Shown: positions 1 through 7,032 of the stretch, one piece after another | Position numbering within the stretch: position 1 is the stretch's first letter | Layout of the letters: each line of letters opens with the position of its first letter | Assembly: GCA_026386995.1 (NCBI GenBank) | Contig: JAPLMO010000436.1 | Coordinates: 1 to 8,150 of the forward strand | DNA length: 8,150 bases | Source: Planctomycetota bacterium | GTDB taxonomy: Bacteria; Planctomycetota; Phycisphaerae; FEN-1346 | Direction: 5' to 3' | Notes under the pieces: model-generated | What the model was told of the DNA's origin: nothing | Seen by the model: the letters and a program-made list of their open reading frames with translations, nothing else | The model's database searches: none | Program-made: the position numbers and the translations under genes

Positions 1-1068
1 GAGGTCCAGCACGAGACCGCCGCCCTCATCCAGCGCTACACCGAGCAGGCGAAAGAGGACTGCGACCAGAAGGCCCGCGAAATCCTGGCTGGCGCCATCC
101 AGCGCCTGGCTTCCGACTTTACGGCCGACGTCACGGTCGCCACGGTCGATATCCCGAGCGACGAGATGAAGGGCCGCATCATCGGCCGCGAAGGCCGCAA
201 CATCCGCGCCTTTGAACGCGTCACGGGCGTCGACGTCATCGTCGACGATACCCCGGGCGTCGTGGTTCTTTCCTCCTTCGACCCCGTGCGGCGCGAGGTC
301 GCGCGGCGGACGCTGGCGAAACTGATCACCGACGGTCGCATCCAGCCCCCGCGCATCGAGCAGGTCGCCTCCGAATGCCGCAAGGAAGTCGAGGCCGACA
401 TCAACGAGACCGGCAAGCAGGTGGCCCTCGACACGGGCGTGCGCGGCCTGCACCCGAAGGAAGTGCAACTGCTCGGGCGACTGAAGTACCGCACGTCGTA
501 CGGCCAGAGCGTGCTGCAGCACTCGATCGAGGTGTCGCACCTGTCGGGCATGCTCGCCGATCAACTGGGCCTGGACGGCCAACTGGCGCGGCGGGCGGGC
601 CTCCTGCACGACATCGGCAAGGCCGTCGACCACGAGGTCCAAGGCGGTCATCCGGAGATCGGGGCCGACCTGGCCCGGCGGTACAACGAGTGCGAAGAGG
701 TCATCCACGCCATCGGCGGCCACCACGGGCCGAACGTCCAGGATGCGCTGTACACGACGTTCGTGTCGGCGGCCGACGCCGTTAGCGCGTCGCGGCCGGG
801 CGCGCGGCGCGAGACGCTCGAAAAGTACGTCCAGCGCCTCGAGAAACTGGAAGAGATCGCCCGGCGGTTCGAGGGCGTCGAGATGGCCTACGCCATCCAG
901 GCCGGCCGCGAAGTCCGCGTCATCGTCAACGCCGACAAGGTGGACGACGACCTGGCCATCAAGGTCTGCCGCGACATCGCCAAGGCCATCGAGGCGGAAC
1001 TGACGTACCCGGGCGAAGTCCGGGTGACGCTCATTCGCGAACGCCGCGTCGTAGAGTACGCACGATAA
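1..1068 (+). CDS. rny: Ribonuclease Y (5'-truncated by the window edge)
   Basis: This is an endoribonuclease that initiates mRNA decay. Family members are membrane-anchored by an N-terminal helix. The frame is open from base 1, so the gene begins outside the window. About 355 residues are visible against roughly 520 in typical RNase Y, and the transmembrane helix and most of the coiled coil are missing. The first ~45 visible residues are charged and helix-like, fitting the end of the coiled coil. A KH RNA-binding domain follows with the [12 protein letters not shown] motif (residues 58-69). The HD phosphohydrolase domain has H174, the H203-D204 pair (LLHDIGK), H217, H241-H242 (GGHHG) and D259, so metal ligands look intact. 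The C-terminus ([12 protein letters not shown], then [12 protein letters not shown]) is canonical and the gene ends in TAA. Downstream lies a ymdB-like gene, the same order as ymdA(rny)-ymdB in Bacillus subtilis. The family call is very secure. Confidence 0.97.
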   Translation, partial: EVQHETAALIQRYTEQAKEDCDQKAREILAGAIQRLASDFTADVTVATVDIPSDEMKGRIIGREGRNIRAFERVTGVDVIVDDTPGVVVLSSFDPVRREVARRTLAKLITDGRIQPPRIEQVASECRKEVEADINETGKQVALDTGVRGLHPKEVQLLGRLKYRTSYGQSVLQHSIEVSHLSGMLADQLGLDGQLARRAGLLHDIGKAVDHEVQGGHPEIGADLARRYNECEEVIHAIGGHHGPNVQDALYTTFVSAADAVSASRPGARRETLEKYVQRLEKLEEIARRFEGVEMAYAIQAGREVRVIVNADKVDDDLAIKVCRDIAKAIEAELTYPGEVRVTLIRERRVVEYAR

Positions 1069-1070
1069 AG

Positions 1071-1216
1071 AATGACCAATGACCAAGCACCAATGACCAG
1101 TGAAACGGATACGAAACGGCGATGTCCAATCGCCGGGGCGCAATCGGTCATTGTTGTTTGATTAGTCATTGCCGTTTGCTGTTTGATTGGTCATTGGTGC
1201 TTGGGCATTGGTCATT
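1071..1216. repeat. Imperfect palindromic intergenic element of TTGGTCATT units
   Basis: This fills nearly all of the rny-ymdB gap. The left arm 1071-1100 and right arm 1187-1216 are inverted copies matching at 28 of 30 positions. The inner segments 1113-1124 and 1167-1178 also pair largely (GAAACGGCGATG with CATTGCCGTTTG). The centre carries a further small CGCC-GG-GGCG palindrome (1131-1140). The arms are made of a short unit, AATGACCA on the left and GGTCATT or AGTCATT on the right, present about seven times. The element is visibly poorer in G+C than the flanking genes. It could form a long hairpin in the rny-ymdB transcript or a cruciform in DNA. It resembles a REP/MITE-like dispersed non-coding repeat, and I see no coding capacity of its own. 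Functions such as 3' end stabilisation of rny mRNA are speculation. Confidence 0.75.
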
Positions 1217-1233
1217 TTCCCTTGGGGGCACTA

Positions 1234-2100
1234 ATGGAATTTCGCGCGCTGCTTATAGGCGACCTCGTCGGGAAGCCCGGCCGGAGGGCACTGGCGGCGG
1301 CGATCCCGCAGGTCATGGCCGCGCGCCCGATCGACGTCATCATCGTCAACGGCGAGAACGCGGCCGGCGGCTCAGGCATCACGCCCCCCATCTTCGAGGA
1401 ACTCCGCGCCCTCGGCGTCGACTGCGTCACCCTGGGCGACCACGTCTACCGCAAGAAAGAGATCGTGCCGGTGCTGGCCGAGTCGGACCGCATCCTGCGG
1501 CCGGCAAACCTGGCGCCCGAGGCCGTGGGCCGCGGCTACACGGTCCTGGAGAGCCAGTCGGGCTTTCCGTTTGCCGTCATCAGCCTGCTGGGCCGCACTT
1601 TCATGAAGCCGGCGGAGTGCCCGTTCCACGAGGTGGACCGCATCCTGGCGGAGATCGGCGAGCGGGCGAAACTTATCTTCGTCGACATGCACGCCGAGGC
1701 ATCCAGCGACAAGATCGCCATGGGATGGCACCTGGACGGCCGCGTGACGGCCGTCTGCGGCACGCACACGCACATCCAGACCGCCGATGAGAAGATCCTG
1801 CCGAAGGGCACGGCCCACATCAGCGACCTCGGCATGACCGGGGCACACGACGGCGTGCTGGGCCGCAAGAAGGAGAAGGTCCTCTCGGCCATGATCACGT
1901 CGATGCCGACGTTCTTCGACGTGTCGGCCGGCGACCTGCGCGTCCACGGCGCCATGGTGACCGCCGACACCCTGACCGGCCGCGCGACCGCCATCGAGCG
2001 CATCGCCGTCGCGATACCCGATGCGGCCGCCAAGCCCGCCCCCGGCGCCCCCGAGACGCCGGAACCGCCTGAGGCGGCGGGCGACCTGGAGTGCCCGTAA
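1234..2100 (+). CDS. ymdB: YmdB/TIGR00282-family metallophosphoesterase (putative 2',3'-cyclic nucleotide phosphodiesterase)
   Basis: This is a calcineurin-like dinuclear-metal phosphoesterase of the YmdB family. The B. subtilis member hydrolyses cyclic nucleotides and affects biofilm and motility decisions. The visible metal and catalytic set is D10 (IGDLVGKPGR), E41-N42 (VNGENAAGG), H70, H153 (DMHAEA), and H178 and H180 (GTHTHIQTADE). The motif that normally reads GNH is GDH here (residues 68-70), placing Asp at a usual Asn metal ligand. At 288 residues it exceeds the ~264 of YmdB because of a Pro/Ala/Glu-rich tail after about residue 256. I chose ATG 1234 because MEFRALLIGDLVGKPG aligns with the family N-terminus. 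An in-frame ATG at 1183 would add 17 residues translated from the palindromic repeat. Only a weak GGGGG stretch precedes the start. The gene lies directly downstream of rny and probably shares its transcript. Confidence 0.93.
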   Translation: MEFRALLIGDLVGKPGRRALAAAIPQVMAARPIDVIIVNGENAAGGSGITPPIFEELRALGVDCVTLGDHVYRKKEIVPVLAESDRILRPANLAPEAVGRGYTVLESQSGFPFAVISLLGRTFMKPAECPFHEVDRILAEIGERAKLIFVDMHAEASSDKIAMGWHLDGRVTAVCGTHTHIQTADEKILPKGTAHISDLGMTGAHDGVLGRKKEKVLSAMITSMPTFFDVSAGDLRVHGAMVTADTLTGRATAIERIAVAIPDAAAKPAPGAPETPEPPEAAGDLECP

Positions 2101-2132
2101 GGACATGACCCGCCGCTTTCGCGGCGGGCTCG
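2092..2132 (+). repeat. Copy A of a two-copy hairpin element
   Basis: This 41-nt segment overlaps the last codons of the ymdB-like gene (its stop TAA is inside). It shares flanks with 7470-7511: TGCCC, GTA, GGACATG on the left and GGGCTCG on the right. The central stem has the same geometry in both copies (8 bp, 4-nt loop), but four consecutive base pairs differ, each change compensated on the other arm. That pattern indicates selection on RNA structure or descent from a mobile hairpin repeat. Confidence 0.6.
2109..2128 (+). terminator. GC hairpin downstream of ymdB-like gene
   Basis: A perfect 8-bp stem, CCCGCCGC-TTTC-GCGGCGGG, starts 8 nt after the TAA stop. No T-tract follows (next bases CTCGCTGTG), so it is not a classical intrinsic terminator. 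It may be a processing or stability structure, or a weak terminator, between the ymdB-like gene and xseA. Confidence 0.4.
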
Positions 2133-2182
2133 CTGTGCCCTTTCGGTTGATTCCTCCTGAGCATTCCGGTATCACTTCCCGT

Positions 2183-3649
2183 ATGAGCACCCTGTTTGAT
2201 CCCAGCAAGATCCGTCCCGATGAGCCGGAAGGGCCGGAGACCGTCGGCGAACTCACATACCGCATCACGGCGGTGCTGGAGGATACCTTTCCCGAAGTCT
2301 GGGTCGTCGGCGAGATCTCGAACTTCAACCGTCACACCTCGGGCCACGTCTTCTTCACCCTGAAGGACGAGCGGGCCTCGATCCGTTGCGTGCTCTGGAA
2401 ATCCGCCGCCGGCCGCCTGGGCCGCGAGATCGGCGACGGCGTTGAGGTGGAAGTCCGCGGCCGCATCGGCGTCTTCGAGAAGCAGGGCAACTACCAGGTC
2501 TACGTCTCCAGCGTCCGGCCGCGCGGCATGGGGGCGCTAGAGGTCGCGTTCCGCAAACTCAAGGAGCGGCTGGAGAAGGACGGCCTTTTCGAGGAGGCCC
2601 GCAAGCGGCCGTTGCCGCGGTTTCCGCGGCGCGTCGGCGTGGTCACAAGCCCCACGGGGGCGGCGGTCCGCGATATCATCCACGTGCTCACGCGGCGCTG
2701 GCCGGCGGCGGAGATCGTTCTGGCCCCGGCCCGCGTGCAGGGCGAGGGGGCGGCGGCCGAGATCGTGCGCGGCATCGAGAACCTCAACCGCCTGGGCGGC
2801 ATCGACGTCATGATCGTCGGGCGCGGCGGCGGCAGCTTGGAGGACCTCTGGTCGTTCAACGAGGAGATCGTCGCCCGGGCCATCTACGCGTCGGGCGTGC
2901 CGGTCGTTTCGGCGGTGGGGCACGAGACGGACTTCTCGATCAGCGACTTTGTGGCCGACGTGCGGGCCCCCACGCCCTCGGCCGCGGCCGAGATGGTCGT
3001 GCCCGACCGCAAGGAGGTCCGGGCCACGGTCGGCACTCTGCAAGGCCGCCTGGCGCGGGGCCTGAAGCACATCGTCGACCTCTTGATGGACGAACTGTCG
3101 CTCTTTGCGGCCCACCGGTTCTTCTGCTATCCGCAAGACATCGTCCTCGCGCGCGAGCAGGAGCTCGATGACCTGGAGCGGCGGCTCCTCGTGGCGATGA
3201 AAGACAAGTGGTCCGCGCGGTGGATGCGCCTCGAGCGTGCGGCGGGGGGCCTCGCGCGCCATTCGCCGCAGGCACGCTGGCGCGAGTCGGCGGCGGCCCT
3301 GAAGATGGCGACGTTCCGCCTCCGGGCGGCCGCGCGGACGCTCTTTGAGCATCGCTGGACCGTGGCCGTCAGCCGGTTGGCCGGGCGCCTGGAAGACCTG
3401 AACCCCGACCGGGTGCTTGCACGCGGCTACAGCCGCACGGTCCTGGAGCGCACCGGCCGCATCCTGACGCGCGCCGCCGACGCGATCGCCGGCGACCTCC
3501 TGCGGACGCACCTGGCACAGGGTACGCTCAAGAGCCGCGTGACCGAGGCTGAGCCCGGCCATCCAGTCGGCCGCCTTGGCGACCGCGGGGAACCGCAGAC
3601 GCGGCCGAAGAAGAAAGGCCGAGACTCAGGGCCATCGCTTTTTGAGTGA
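2183..3649 (+). CDS. xseA: Exodeoxyribonuclease VII large subunit
   Basis: This is the catalytic subunit of exonuclease VII, which degrades single-stranded DNA from both ends together with several XseB subunits. The protein has 488 residues (E. coli XseA 456). The N-terminal OB-fold runs about residues 20-115 (VWVVGEISNF, SGHVFFTLKDE). The catalytic region includes VGVVTSPTGAAVRDI (151-165), GRGGGSLEDLWSFN (213-226), GHETDFSISDFVADVRAPTPS (246-266) and AAAEMV after it. A long helical segment and the ARGYS motif near the C-terminus are also typical. The last ~35 residues are a polar, basic tail. I chose ATG 2183 because MSTLFDPSKI matches the usual N-terminus. In-frame ATG 2105 would place the GC hairpin inside the coding region and give an unconvincing N-terminus. 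No clear Shine-Dalgarno precedes 2183. The gene lies 82 nt after the ymdB-like gene and overlaps the next gene by 4 nt. Confidence 0.97.
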   Translation: MSTLFDPSKIRPDEPEGPETVGELTYRITAVLEDTFPEVWVVGEISNFNRHTSGHVFFTLKDERASIRCVLWKSAAGRLGREIGDGVEVEVRGRIGVFEKQGNYQVYVSSVRPRGMGALEVAFRKLKERLEKDGLFEEARKRPLPRFPRRVGVVTSPTGAAVRDIIHVLTRRWPAAEIVLAPARVQGEGAAAEIVRGIENLNRLGGIDVMIVGRGGGSLEDLWSFNEEIVARAIYASGVPVVSAVGHETDFSISDFVADVRAPTPSAAAEMVVPDRKEVRATVGTLQGRLARGLKHIVDLLMDELSLFAAHRFFCYPQDIVLAREQELDDLERRLLVAMKDKWSARWMRLERAAGGLARHSPQARWRESAAALKMATFRLRAAARTLFEHRWTVAVSRLAGRLEDLNPDRVLARGYSRTVLERTGRILTRAADAIAGDLLRTHLAQGTLKSRVTEAEPGHPVGRLGDRGEPQTRPKKKGRDSGPSLFE

Positions 3650-4149
3650 GCGCGCAGGCAATGAACGCCGAAGTGAAATTCGAGATGACCGCGGCGCTCT
3701 GGGAGGCGGCGGCCCGCCGCATGTGGCGCCGATTCTTCTGGCGCTACGCCCAGTGGATCGTCGTGGCCGTGCTTTGCGCGTTCCTGGTTTTTCCGCGGGT
3801 GGCGGGGTTCAGGGGGCTCCTGGGGGCGATGCTGCTCCTGGTGTGTGCGGCGGCGGGAACGTATCTGGCGTACCACCTGTTGCTCCGGAAGATCCGCTCG
3901 CGTGCGGCCGCCCTCGGCCGCGGGCCGCAGGTTTACCGGATCACCGACGAGGGGCTGTGCGTTCCGACGGCGGCGGGCGAGGCCGTCTACCCGTGGGGCC
4001 AGTTCCACGGCCTTGCGCGGTCGCGCGAGGTGTGGCTGCTCTTTCACGGCCGGTCGAGCGCCGTCTTTTTTCCCGCCGAGGCGATGGAAGGGGAGGTCGG
4101 CGAGTTCGTCACGGCGAGGATTTGCGCCAGTGGCGGCACGGTGAGATAG
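3646..4149 (+). CDS. Small membrane protein with YcxB-like C-terminal domain
   Basis: The protein has 167 residues. A short amphipathic N-terminus is followed by two hydrophobic segments, about residues 36-54 (WIVVAVLCAFLVF) and 57-80 (LLGAMLLLVCAAAGTYLAY). A soluble segment of about 60 residues (96-157) then carries YRITDEGLCVPTAAGEA, a Trp-containing YPWGQFHGL turn, and VWLLF followed by AVFFPAEAM. This layout matches the YcxB-like family, whose function is unknown. The start GTG 3646 overlaps the xseA stop as GTGA, suggesting translational coupling. ATG 3661 is an alternative that drops five residues, and neither has a strong ribosome site. The gene sits between xseA and xseB, so it is probably co-transcribed with exonuclease VII, but nothing in the sequence shows a role in it. 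The family call is moderately secure. Confidence 0.75.
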   Translation: MSAQAMNAEVKFEMTAALWEAAARRMWRRFFWRYAQWIVVAVLCAFLVFPRVAGFRGLLGAMLLLVCAAAGTYLAYHLLLRKIRSRAAALGRGPQVYRITDEGLCVPTAAGEAVYPWGQFHGLARSREVWLLFHGRSSAVFFPAEAMEGEVGEFVTARICASGGTVR

Positions 4150-4179
4150 CCTCGCAGGCCGTCATGCATTTTGGTTAGC

Positions 4180-4197
4180 CGCCCATCTTGATGGGCG
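4180..4197 (+). other. Short perfect inverted repeat in the leader of xseB
   Basis: CGCCCATC-TT-GATGGGCG is an 8-bp inverted repeat; sterically it would form 7 bp with a CTTG loop. It lies in the 69-nt gap between the YcxB-like gene and xseB and ends 21 nt before the xseB ATG. No T-tract follows. It could tune xseB translation or act as a processing site within the operon, or it could be incidental. Confidence 0.4.
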
Positions 4198-4218
4198 CGT
4201 TCTACGAAAGGCGAAAAC

Positions 4219-4482
4219 ATGGCGAAGAAAAAGAGCGATGACCCGGCGGAACTCCCGTTCGAGGAGCGCCTGGCGAGGCTCGAGCAGATCGTCACGAAAC
4301 TGGAGTCCGGCGACGTGGGCCTGGACGAGTCCCTGAAACTCTACGCCGAGGGGGCGGGCCTCATCAAGGACTGCCGCAAAACACTGGCCGAGGCCGAAAA
4401 GAAGATCGCCAAACTCACCGAGGACGCCGCCGGGAAACTGGCGACCGAGCCGCTCGAGGCGGAAGGCGAGGGCGGCGAATAA
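4219..4482 (+). CDS. xseB: Exodeoxyribonuclease VII small subunit
   Basis: This is the small helical subunit that assembles on XseA to form exonuclease VII. The 87 residues include the family core at about 11-68: LPFEERLARLEQIVTKLESG, then LDESLKLYAEGAGLIKDCRKTL and a Lys/Glu-rich helix. Length is typical (about 80 residues), with an acidic C-terminal tail ending in EGEGGE. The ATG follows an AAAGG purine stretch at a suitable distance (CGAAAGGCGAAAAC just upstream), supporting the start. It is separated from xseA by the YcxB-like gene, whereas the two subunits are often adjacent or far apart in other genomes. Its end faces the end of rnr across 33 bp with no evident terminator. Confidence 0.95.
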   Translation: MAKKKSDDPAELPFEERLARLEQIVTKLESGDVGLDESLKLYAEGAGLIKDCRKTLAEAEKKIAKLTEDAAGKLATEPLEAEGEGGE

Positions 4483-4515
4483 GCGGCGGCGGCAAAGAGA
4501 CTGCGGGGCTCCTTG

Positions 4516-6867
4516 TCACCGCTTGCCCTTGCGATGGCCTTTCTTTCCTTGCGGCGGGCCTCGCTTGGCCCACTTCTCGGCCTTGGCGGCCTGGCGGGCC
4601 TTGCGGCCCTCTTTGCGTTCAACCTTCTTCTCGGCCTTGGCGGCTTGCTGGGCCGTTGCCGGCGCGGTCGGGGCGTAGATGGGTTCCAGGTCAAGCTGCC
4701 GCCGCGGGATATTGACGCCCGCGATCTTCACCTCCAGCGTCGACCCCATGCGAAGGACTCGCCCCGTGCGGCGGCCGATGAGGGCGTAGCGCTTGCGGTC
4801 GAACTGGTACTCGTCGTCTCGCAGGTTCGAGATGTGCACCAAGCCGTCGATCAGGAACACGGAGTTCTCGACAAAGATTCCGAAGGCCTGGACGCCCGTG
4901 ATGACGCCCGTGAACGTTTCTCCCACGCGCGACTCGAGGTACTCCAGCAGTTTGACCTTCGTGAGTTCCCGCTCGGCGGCCTCGGCGCGGCGTTCGGTCC
5001 GCGAGCAGTGAGAGGCCAGTTCCGAGAGGCCCGTCGTCGGCCGCTCGTCGCTCTCCTTGCCGCGTTCCGGTTGCGGCTTGTGGCGCCCGCCGCGAGGCTT
5101 CTCGACCTGGCCTCGTACCACGGCGTCGAACAGCCGGTGGATCGTCAGGTCGGGGTACCGGCGGATAGGCGACGTGAAGTGGCAGTAGGCGTCGCTGGCG
5201 AGGGCGAAGTGCCCCTCTTTCTTGATGCTGTACTCGGCGCGCTTCAGGCTCCTGAGGACCACCAGGTGGATGCCGTATGCCTCGGGCTTGCCGCGGACGG
5301 CGTTCAGGAGGCTCTGCAGTTCGTGCCGGTCGCGCGGGTTGTGCAGGTGATAGCCCACGCTGCGGGCGTAGTGCATCAGGTCGTCGGCGGCTTCGTCGTC
5401 GGGGTCGGGGTGGATGCGCCGCAGGTAGGTCAGGTCGTACTTGTCGAACTCGCGGGCCACGGCCTCGTTGGCCTCGACCATGAACATTTCGATGATCTTG
5501 TGGCTGAAACTCGTGTCCTCGGGGTGGGCAGCGACGACCTTGCCCTCGTCGCTGAGTTCCAGGTCAACCTTCGGCAGGTCGAGTTCCAGGTACCCTTCGC
5601 TCCGGCGCCGCGCCAGCAACCGGCGCGCCAGGCGGTTCATCGCGGCCAGAAGTTCCACCACGTTTGCGGGCAGGCCGCCGGTCTTGCCCTCGATGGCGTC
5701 GGTCGCCTGCTCGTATGTCAGGCGTTTGGCGCTCTTGATGTAGGTGTTGGCGAGGTCCACCTGGATCGGCTTGCCCTGTGGGTCGAGGCGGATGAATGCG
5801 CTCTTCGTCAGGCGCGTCCGGCCCTCCTGGAGGCTGCACACGCCGTTGGAGAGCACCTCGGGCAGCATCGGCACGACCATCGTCGGCAGATATACGCTCG
5901 TGCCGCGCTCGCGGGCATCGAGGTCGATGGCCGAGCCTTCCGGCACGAAGTACGGGACGTCGGCGATGTGGACACCCAGCGTTGCCGAGCCGTCGGGGTG
6001 CTCGGTGAGGCTGATGGCGTCGTCGAAGTCGCGGGCGTCGATGGGGTCGATCGTGATAATGGTTTCGCCCGTCAGGTCGCGGCGGCCCTGGAGCGCCTCG
6101 TCGTTCATGCGGTCCGCCGCGCCGCGCGCCTGGGCCTGAACGTCCTCGGGGAACTCGTGCGGCAGGTCGAACTGGTTAAGGACGCAGAGCGTGTCGACGC
6201 CAGGGGTGCCGCGCTCGCCCAGGACCTTGGTGATGACGGCCTCGCCGGGCTCGCCGCGGGCGGCGTACTTGAGGATCTCGAAGACGACCTTGTCCTTGGG
6301 CCGCACGTCTGTGCTGGAGGCGTCGGGGACGGCGAAGTCCTGCGTCAGGATGCCGCCGTCGGGCCGGACGAAGCCGCCGACGGGCGTGTTGATGTACGTG
6401 CCGACGAAGCGGGTTTGCCCGCGCTCGAGGATCTCGAGGATCTGCCCGTAGTAGCCGCGCGGCGAGCGGCCGCCGACCTTCGCCAGGACGATGTCATTCG
6501 TGACGGCGTCGAGGTGATCGTTGGGGCCGATGAAGATGTCCTCGCCCTTGCTCGGCCCCTGGTCGCCCTCGGGCATGACGAAGCCGAAGCCGCGCTCCGA
6601 CAGGCTGAAACGGCCCTGGACGGCGCCGGCCGGCAGGGCGCGGGGTGCGGCCTTGGCCTTGGTCTTGGGCTTGGGCTTTTCGGCGCGCGGCGGGACCAGT
6701 TTGCCGCGCGGGCCGACCTCGATCTGGCCCTCGCGGATCATTTCCTTGATGAGCGCCCGGAACTCGTGGTAGGACTCTTCGGCAACGTCGAAAAACCGGG
6801 CCAGGCCGCGTACTTTCATCGGCCGCCAGCGACCGGATTGAAGGTGAGTCAGGATCTTCTCTCGCAT
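4516..6867 (-). CDS. rnr: Ribonuclease R
   Basis: This is a processive 3'-5' exoribonuclease of the RNB (RNase II/R) family, able to degrade structured RNA. It has 783 residues, slightly shorter than E. coli RNase R (813). Residues 1-60 form the winged-helix-like region, followed by a Lys/Ala/Pro linker (61-81). Cold-shock-type domains follow, the first at about 83-130 (ERGFGFV, EDIFI). The RNB catalytic motif IDPIDARDFDDA has D274, D280, D282 and D283, matching the E. coli metal-binding aspartates. GTSVYLPTMVVPMLPEVLSNGVCSL (split here: GTSVYLP, PMLPEVLSNG, CSL) and TSPIRRYPDL are intact. An S1 domain spans about 649-730, and a strongly basic Lys/Arg tail covers 731-783. A low-complexity charged insert (KPRGGRHKPQPERGKES) lies between the RNB and S1 domains. 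The start ATG is preceded by a purine-rich GGAAAGAGAAAG site and a good promoter. Confidence 0.97.
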   Translation of the reverse strand: MREKILTHLQSGRWRPMKVRGLARFFDVAEESYHEFRALIKEMIREGQIEVGPRGKLVPPRAEKPKPKTKAKAAPRALPAGAVQGRFSLSERGFGFVMPEGDQGPSKGEDIFIGPNDHLDAVTNDIVLAKVGGRSPRGYYGQILEILERGQTRFVGTYINTPVGGFVRPDGGILTQDFAVPDASSTDVRPKDKVVFEILKYAARGEPGEAVITKVLGERGTPGVDTLCVLNQFDLPHEFPEDVQAQARGAADRMNDEALQGRRDLTGETIITIDPIDARDFDDAISLTEHPDGSATLGVHIADVPYFVPEGSAIDLDARERGTSVYLPTMVVPMLPEVLSNGVCSLQEGRTRLTKSAFIRLDPQGKPIQVDLANTYIKSAKRLTYEQATDAIEGKTGGLPANVVELLAAMNRLARRLLARRRSEGYLELDLPKVDLELSDEGKVVAAHPEDTSFSHKIIEMFMVEANEAVAREFDKYDLTYLRRIHPDPDDEAADDLMHYARSVGYHLHNPRDRHELQSLLNAVRGKPEAYGIHLVVLRSLKRAEYSIKKEGHFALASDAYCHFTSPIRRYPDLTIHRLFDAVVRGQVEKPRGGRHKPQPERGKESDERPTTGLSELASHCSRTERRAEAAERELTKVKLLEYLESRVGETFTGVITGVQAFGIFVENSVFLIDGLVHISNLRDDEYQFDRKRYALIGRRTGRVLRMGSTLEVKIAGVNIPRRQLDLEPIYAPTAPATAQQAAKAEKKVERKEGRKARQAAKAEKWAKRGPPQGKKGHRKGKR

Positions 6868-6898
6868 GCTTTCTCTTTCCGTAACTGGTTAACCCGCA

Positions 6899-6927
6899 AG
6901 TATACGAGCGGGGGAAGGGGTAATCAA
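6899..6927 (-). promoter_or_regulatory. Sigma70-type promoter for rnr
   Basis: Read on the minus strand, TTGATT (6927-6922) and TATACT (6904-6899) are separated by exactly 17 nt, close to the TTGACA/TATAAT consensus. Transcription would start near 6892, giving a leader of about 25 nt that contains the GGAAAGAG ribosome site before ATG 6867. Confidence 0.7.
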
Positions 6928-6973
6928 TTTTCATTTCCGTCGCTGTGGCACGCAAGAGCATCTTGACTGCGAC

Positions 6974-7003
6974 CTTGCGTTTCTGAGGCGCGATGTGTAT
7001 TGT
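6974..7003 (+). promoter_or_regulatory. Possible promoter for the YlbF-family gene
   Basis: The upstream region is the least G+C-rich part of this stretch. TTGCGT (6974-6979) lies 16 nt from TGTATT (6996-7001), or 18 nt from TATTGT (6998-7003). A better -35 hexamer, TTGACT (6963-6968), is too far away (27 nt). The match is mediocre, so the exact promoter is uncertain, but a plus-strand promoter is expected here because the upstream gene diverges. Confidence 0.3.
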
Positions 7004-7032
7004 AAAAGAGAACCCTGTTAAGGGGAAAAACG

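Noticed and set aside
1071..1216. CRISPR array
   Set aside because: The repeated units are very short, occur in both orientations and lack uniform spacers. The structure is a palindrome, and no cas genes are present.
1122..1790. Plus-strand open frame beginning in the palindrome and running into the ymdB-like gene out of frame
   Set aside because: Its N-terminus is translated repeat and the remainder is frame-shifted ymdB-like sequence.
2105..2182. Alternative in-frame xseA start at ATG 2105
   Set aside because: It would translate the GC hairpin and give MTRRFRGGLAV before the conserved MSTLF start. The same GGACATG occurs in hairpin copy B without any gene.
1372..2328. 318-codon minus-strand open frame across ymdB-like and xseA
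   Set aside because: It spans two clearly recognised plus-strand genes and the gap between them, shows no family motifs, and is best explained by GC-rich codon bias.
2537..3562. 341-codon minus-strand open frame opposite xseA
   Set aside because: Antisense shadow of xseA with His/Arg/Ala-rich low-complexity translation and no motifs.
4513..6966. 817-codon open frame on the plus strand opposite rnr
   Set aside because: It mirrors rnr for its whole length, has no recognisable domain, and has a leucine/valine/arginine-rich composition typical of antisense frames in GC-rich genes. The minus-strand frame has complete RNase R motifs.
7013..7024. CCCT-GTTA-AGGG hairpin that could mask the ribosome site of the YlbF-family gene
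   Set aside because: Only four base pairs, too weak to argue for regulation without comparative support.
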